From positions 1 through 64,000 of the forward strand of contig NZ_JAHWGH010000018.1 of assembly GCF_019334305.1 (NCBI RefSeq): DNA of 64,000 nt, read 5' to 3'. The position numbers were made by a program, and so were the translations under genes. Shown one piece after another: positions 61,216 through 64,000 of the stretch (position 1 is the stretch's first letter; each line of letters opens with the position of its first letter). The notes below the pieces were generated by a model, which saw only the letters and a program-made list of their open reading frames with translations, made no database searches and had not been told where the DNA came from. The stretch is from Rossellomorea orangium. GTDB lineage: Bacteria > Bacillota > Bacilli > Bacillales > Bacillaceae_B.

Positions 61216-61833
61216 ATGAATCACACACAAAACACCCAACGGGTTCAAATGGCGACAGCCGATCCATCCGCTCTCGGACTTTTCGGACTGGCTATGGTTA
61301 CCCTTGTAGCTTCTTCGGCAAAATTAGGCTGGACAGACGGCGTTTCGTTCATATTACCTTGGGCCATTTTCCTTGGAGGAATTGCTCAACTGATGGCAAG
61401 CTTCGGGGATGCCAAGCACAATAACACGTTTGGAATGACAGCATTCGGGGCATTCGGACTATTCTGGCTTGGAGTCGGTACGTCCTGGTTGATTTCATTC
61501 GGGGTATTCGGAGAACAAGCAGCAGCCGCGGTCGATCCTGAACAGCTGGGGATCGCGTATATCGGGTATTTGATATTCAGCATTTTCATGACGGTAGGCG
61601 CCATGGAAACGCATAAGGTCTTATTTATTATATTTGTACTGATTGATTTCTTGTTTATTGGATTATCCCTTTCAACTCTGGGAATCGCTCCTGAGGCTAC
61701 CCACAAATTGGCAGCCATCTCTGAGTTATTCATCGCTCTTTTCAGCTTTTATGGTTCAGCTGCCAGTGTATTGAATACTCACTTCGGGAAAGAAACGCTC
61801 CCAGTTGGAAAACCATTCGGTATATTTAAATAA
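61216..61833 (+). CDS. Acetate uptake transporter (SatP/YaaH, GPR1/FUN34 family)
   Basis: A 205-residue, six-helix transporter. The family N-terminal signature appears as ADPSALGLFGLAMVTLV (canonical NPAPLGL), followed by FLGGIAQLMASFGDAKHNNTFGMTAFGAFGLFWLG, another hallmark stretch. It carries acetate or succinate with protons. ATG behind AGGAGGTATCATCAAC. Single gene with its own promoter and terminator. Confidence 0.9.
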   Translation: MNHTQNTQRVQMATADPSALGLFGLAMVTLVASSAKLGWTDGVSFILPWAIFLGGIAQLMASFGDAKHNNTFGMTAFGAFGLFWLGVGTSWLISFGVFGEQAAAAVDPEQLGIAYIGYLIFSIFMTVGAMETHKVLFIIFVLIDFLFIGLSLSTLGIAPEATHKLAAISELFIALFSFYGSAASVLNTHFGKETLPVGKPFGIFK

Positions 61834-61871
61834 AGAAGAACTGGGCGACATAAAATCGCCCAGTTCTTCTT
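61833..61871 (+). terminator. Terminator of the acetate transporter gene
   Basis: AAGAAGAACTGGGCGA (61833-61848) pairs perfectly with TCGCCCAGTTCTTCTT (61856-61871), followed by TTTCTG. It overlaps the stop codon. Confidence 0.9.
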
Positions 61872-61981
61872 TTTCTGTTACCTTTTCAAAATTGGGGTGA
61901 ATCCTGTTAAAGAATAAACAGATAACAGATCAACTATTTGTCCATACTAAAATATAGATTACATAGAAAAGGGTGTTAAGT

Positions 61982-62689
61982 ATGGAAGGGGTACTTATAT
62001 CCATATTGAGGACGCTGCTCAGCTTTATATTGTTGATTCTCGTGACCTTAATAATAGGTAAACATATTAACTCGCATAAGACCCATTATAGTTTTGCCTT
62101 ATCCATTACGATTGGTTCTCTGATTGCAAATATGGGATTCAATACCCATCTTCATTTCACTGAAATGTTCGGTTCCTTTATGGCCCTCGTGATTTCATTC
62201 TATCTCCTGCTGATCACAACATCTCAAAGCAGGAAGGTACGAAGATGGATTTCAGGAACTCCAACGGTTATGATCGAGAAAGGGAAAGTGCTTGAACATA
62301 ATATGAAGAAAATGAAATTCACCTTGGATGATTTAAATCAACAAATGCGTGAAAAAGGAGTATTTGACATTTCTGAGGTTGAATATGCTCTATTGGAAGT
62401 TAGCGGGCAAATCTCAGTAAAAAAGAAAGATTCTTTCCAGCACGTTACTAAAATGGATCTTCAACTATCCGATCCGACTTCCACACCGCTTCCAATTGAA
62501 CTGATCATGAACGGAAAGATCATCAAAAAAAACCTCACCCCTAAATTCAGTGAAGCGTGGTTGAATAAGGAATGCCGCTACAGAGGGCTATCACTTAGAG
62601 AAATATATTACGGGGTTGTCAGCAGCGATGGTACTCTCTTTATCGACTTGTTTCACGACCACAACCACTCCCCTATTGATATCGAATAA
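61982..62689 (+). CDS. DUF421 domain membrane protein (paralogue)
   Basis: A 235-residue protein with three N-terminal helices and a cytoplasmic DUF421 domain: VMIEKGKVLEHNMKKMKFTLDDLNQQMREKGVFDISEVEYALLE and LPIELIMNGKIIKKNL align with the protein at 23139-23840 (FTLDDL/LNMDDL, REKGVFDISEV/REKNVFSLSEV). The family LGRKQ motif after helix 1 is changed to IIGKHIN. ATG 61982 is chosen behind AAGGGTG. Function unknown. Confidence 0.83.
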   Translation: MEGVLISILRTLLSFILLILVTLIIGKHINSHKTHYSFALSITIGSLIANMGFNTHLHFTEMFGSFMALVISFYLLLITTSQSRKVRRWISGTPTVMIEKGKVLEHNMKKMKFTLDDLNQQMREKGVFDISEVEYALLEVSGQISVKKKDSFQHVTKMDLQLSDPTSTPLPIELIMNGKIIKKNLTPKFSEAWLNKECRYRGLSLREIYYGVVSSDGTLFIDLFHDHNHSPIDIE

Positions 62690-62730
62690 GTGAATTTCGC
62701 CTGGGACGCATTCTTTATTCAAGCATCACT

Positions 62731-63645
62731 TTATCTTGCCAACCCTCTCTCAAACGCAGCTAAATGATTCTGTGATGCATTCCTCAGCTGTGTGAAAACA
62801 AAACCTGCATCCTCTGGAAGTGGATAAGCCAGAAATGTATCATACATTGAAATATTATCGATTTCCCCCTGAACCCCTGCTCCGTAGGCATCTTTAATCG
62901 AATCCGGTGTCGTCACGTAAGATTGGGACTGATCCTGTGGCAACGGGATTCCATATCGCTGAAATAATGTCTGGAGTGCTGCGATATGGCGGAGCTCCGC
63001 TTCTTTAATCCTCATAAATGTTGAAACATTTCCAAATTTCTGTATGACCCGATCATATCTAGCCTGTGCAAGATACTCGTCCTGCATGGCATAAACGAGC
63101 ATTTGAGGAACCGTAAGTGTCGAGGCGGCAAGTGCTCCCTTTGCTCCATAATTCCCTTGACGTGAAGCGTACCCTCTTCCTTGATTCTTTATTATATAAT
63201 ACAGAAACCAAACAGCGTGATTCTGCTCATCTTCTGCCGCTCGTGAAAATGTTTCCTTTATATAAGAATCCTGAACTCCGTCTCGAATGCCATGATAAAA
63301 ATCAACCGTTTCCTGCTCATCCTTGAAGGCAAATTGAAGTCCTCTTTTATATCCATCCGGACAGCCTTCCTGCAAAATCGGACTGGGCTCTACTCCTGTC
63401 AAATTTGTATAGATCGCGCTGAATACTTTAAAATGACGTTTTTCATCTTTTCTGATTTCCAGGATTCGGAGTCTTTCTTCCTCAGTGGGTGCAAGATCTG
63501 CAAGCTTTTTATAACAGGCTATCGCACTGTACTCACCATTGATGGCTTTTTGAAGCTCATCCACTAAGGAGTGACTTTCGGTCACACGTGAGTGTCCATT
63601 CAGATTAAACGGTTTGAATTGCCGGTAATAATGATATGGATTCAT
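62731..63645 (-). CDS. Two-unit ferritin-like protein
   Basis: A 304-residue protein with tandem ferritin-like helical units: AIACYKKLADLAPTEEERLRILEIRKDEKRHFKVF and a following DEQETVDFYHGIRDG...AAEDEQNHAVWF, then MLVYAMQDEYLAQARYDRVI...KEAELRHIAAL. The E and ExxH metal-ligand pattern recurs. The first unit is related to that of the ferritin-cupin fusion at 31961. ATG 63645 behind GAGGTGAAGTTTAAT. A sigma-K-like promoter suggests late sporulation expression. Confidence 0.75.
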   Translation of the reverse strand: MNPYHYYRQFKPFNLNGHSRVTESHSLVDELQKAINGEYSAIACYKKLADLAPTEEERLRILEIRKDEKRHFKVFSAIYTNLTGVEPSPILQEGCPDGYKRGLQFAFKDEQETVDFYHGIRDGVQDSYIKETFSRAAEDEQNHAVWFLYYIIKNQGRGYASRQGNYGAKGALAASTLTVPQMLVYAMQDEYLAQARYDRVIQKFGNVSTFMRIKEAELRHIAALQTLFQRYGIPLPQDQSQSYVTTPDSIKDAYGAGVQGEIDNISMYDTFLAYPLPEDAGFVFTQLRNASQNHLAAFERGLAR

Positions 63646-63678
63646 ATTAAACTTCACCTCTTTTTTTCCAGTCAATAC

Positions 63679-63705
63679 TAAGATATGACTACTCGAAAAA
63701 TAGGT
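63679..63705 (-). promoter_or_regulatory. Sigma-K-like promoter of the two-unit ferritin-like gene
   Basis: On the minus strand AC, 16 bases, then CATATCTTA (63679-63687): an exact match to the sigma-K consensus, 34 bases before the start. Confidence 0.55.
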
Positions 63706-63718
63706 GTTTGTATCATTT

Positions 63719-64000
63719 TCACTTTTTCATTCTTTGTGCGTAAGCCTCCAATAAGTCCTTCACCAAGATCCCATCAATCATCATACCGGATGTATCACAG
63801 TCAGAAATGTCAACATTCTTTAAATTACAGTTTTGAAACTTCGACTCTTTAAGGTCACATCGCTCAAATCTCAATGGTTCACCTGCATCCCCAAGATGTG
63901 TATCATGAATATGAACGCCGCCCAGAGCTACATGAGCTATTTCGCTATGTGAAAGATTGAGGTCAGCCAATAGTGCTCGTTGAAAGTTGATATTTTGAAA
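63719..64000 (-). CDS. Pentapeptide-repeat protein (5' end outside window)
   Basis: The frame stays open to the right edge of the window (94 codons seen), so the start is missing; an internal TTG at 63970 is not its real start. Repeats of the A(D/N)LxX type are clear: FQNINFQRALLADLNLSHSE, then FERCDLKESKFQNCNLKNVDIS. Such proteins form right-handed beta-helices; some protect DNA gyrase, most are uncharacterised. Confidence 0.75.
   Translation of the reverse strand, partial: FQNINFQRALLADLNLSHSEIAHVALGGVHIHDTHLGDAGEPLRFERCDLKESKFQNCNLKNVDISDCDTSGMMIDGILVKDLLEAYAQRMKK

Overview
The window looks like a chromosomal stretch of a low-GC, endospore-forming Bacillaceae bacterium (Bacillus/Rossellomorea-like; the genus is an inference). 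The basis is: B. subtilis-type families throughout (NatAB-type sodium exporter, TmrB, SipS-type signal peptidase, DUF421, DUF1456, DUF4183, paired FluC, MgtE, SNF2 helicase with SWIM finger); strong AGGAGG-type ribosome binding sites, frequent TTG/GTG starts; and sigma-K-like promoters in front of probable spore-surface genes. I saw no rRNA, tRNA, CRISPR array, prophage or intact insertion sequence. Most genes lie on the minus strand.

Layout. 0-7.2 kb: DAACS symporter, NAD(P)-binding oxidoreductase with its TetR regulator and shared operators, an ABC-F ribosome-protection-type ATPase behind a leader-peptide/terminator attenuator, SDR, DUF4937 and VOC proteins. 7.2-16.6 kb: two convergent DUF4183 genes, hydrolase, acetyltransferase and ASCH genes, an ECF sigma factor fused to an NTF2/SnoaL domain, a NatAB ABC exporter divergent from its LytTR/histidine-kinase pair, and a Cys/His-rich probable coat protein. 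16.6-31.8 kb: small resistance and housekeeping functions (TmrB-like kinase, class C serine hydrolase, GNATs, DinB, phosphatase), a remnant carrying only the C-terminal tail of RsgA, DUF421, HelD, YgjP-type metallopeptidase, a sporulation-type histidine kinase, HAD phosphatase and signal peptidase I. 31.9-43 kb: ferritin-like/cupin fusion, D-serine dehydratase divergent from a DUF1445 (D-glutamate-cyclase family) protein, and a 2515-residue protein with 23 carboxypeptidase-regulatory-like repeats and a Cys-containing spore-type C-terminal domain. 43-51.5 kb: TetR plus RND efflux pump, DHA2-type MFS pump, DinB, LysR, ABM and DJ-1/PfpI genes. 51.6-60.6 kb: ABC-2 exporter operon under a TetR with two perfect operators, FluC pair, MgtE, SNF2 helicase. 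60.7-64 kb: a 26-residue holin-like peptide (possible type I toxin), SatP/YaaH acetate transporter, second DUF421 protein, two-domain ferritin-like protein, and the start-truncated end of a pentapeptide-repeat gene.

Themes. (1) Drug and stress defence: ABC-F, TmrB, RND and MFS pumps, several TetR systems with readable operators. (2) Spore surface: DUF4183 pair, giant repeat protein, Cys/His-rich protein and two ferritin-like paralogues; four of these have sequences matching the sigma-K consensus AC-N16/17-CATA-N3-TA. (3) Seven copies of a palindromic element built on GAGGGACGGACCT / AGGTCCGTCCCTC sit in gene ends and appear to serve as mobile terminators. All functions are read from sequence motifs; nothing was searched against a database.
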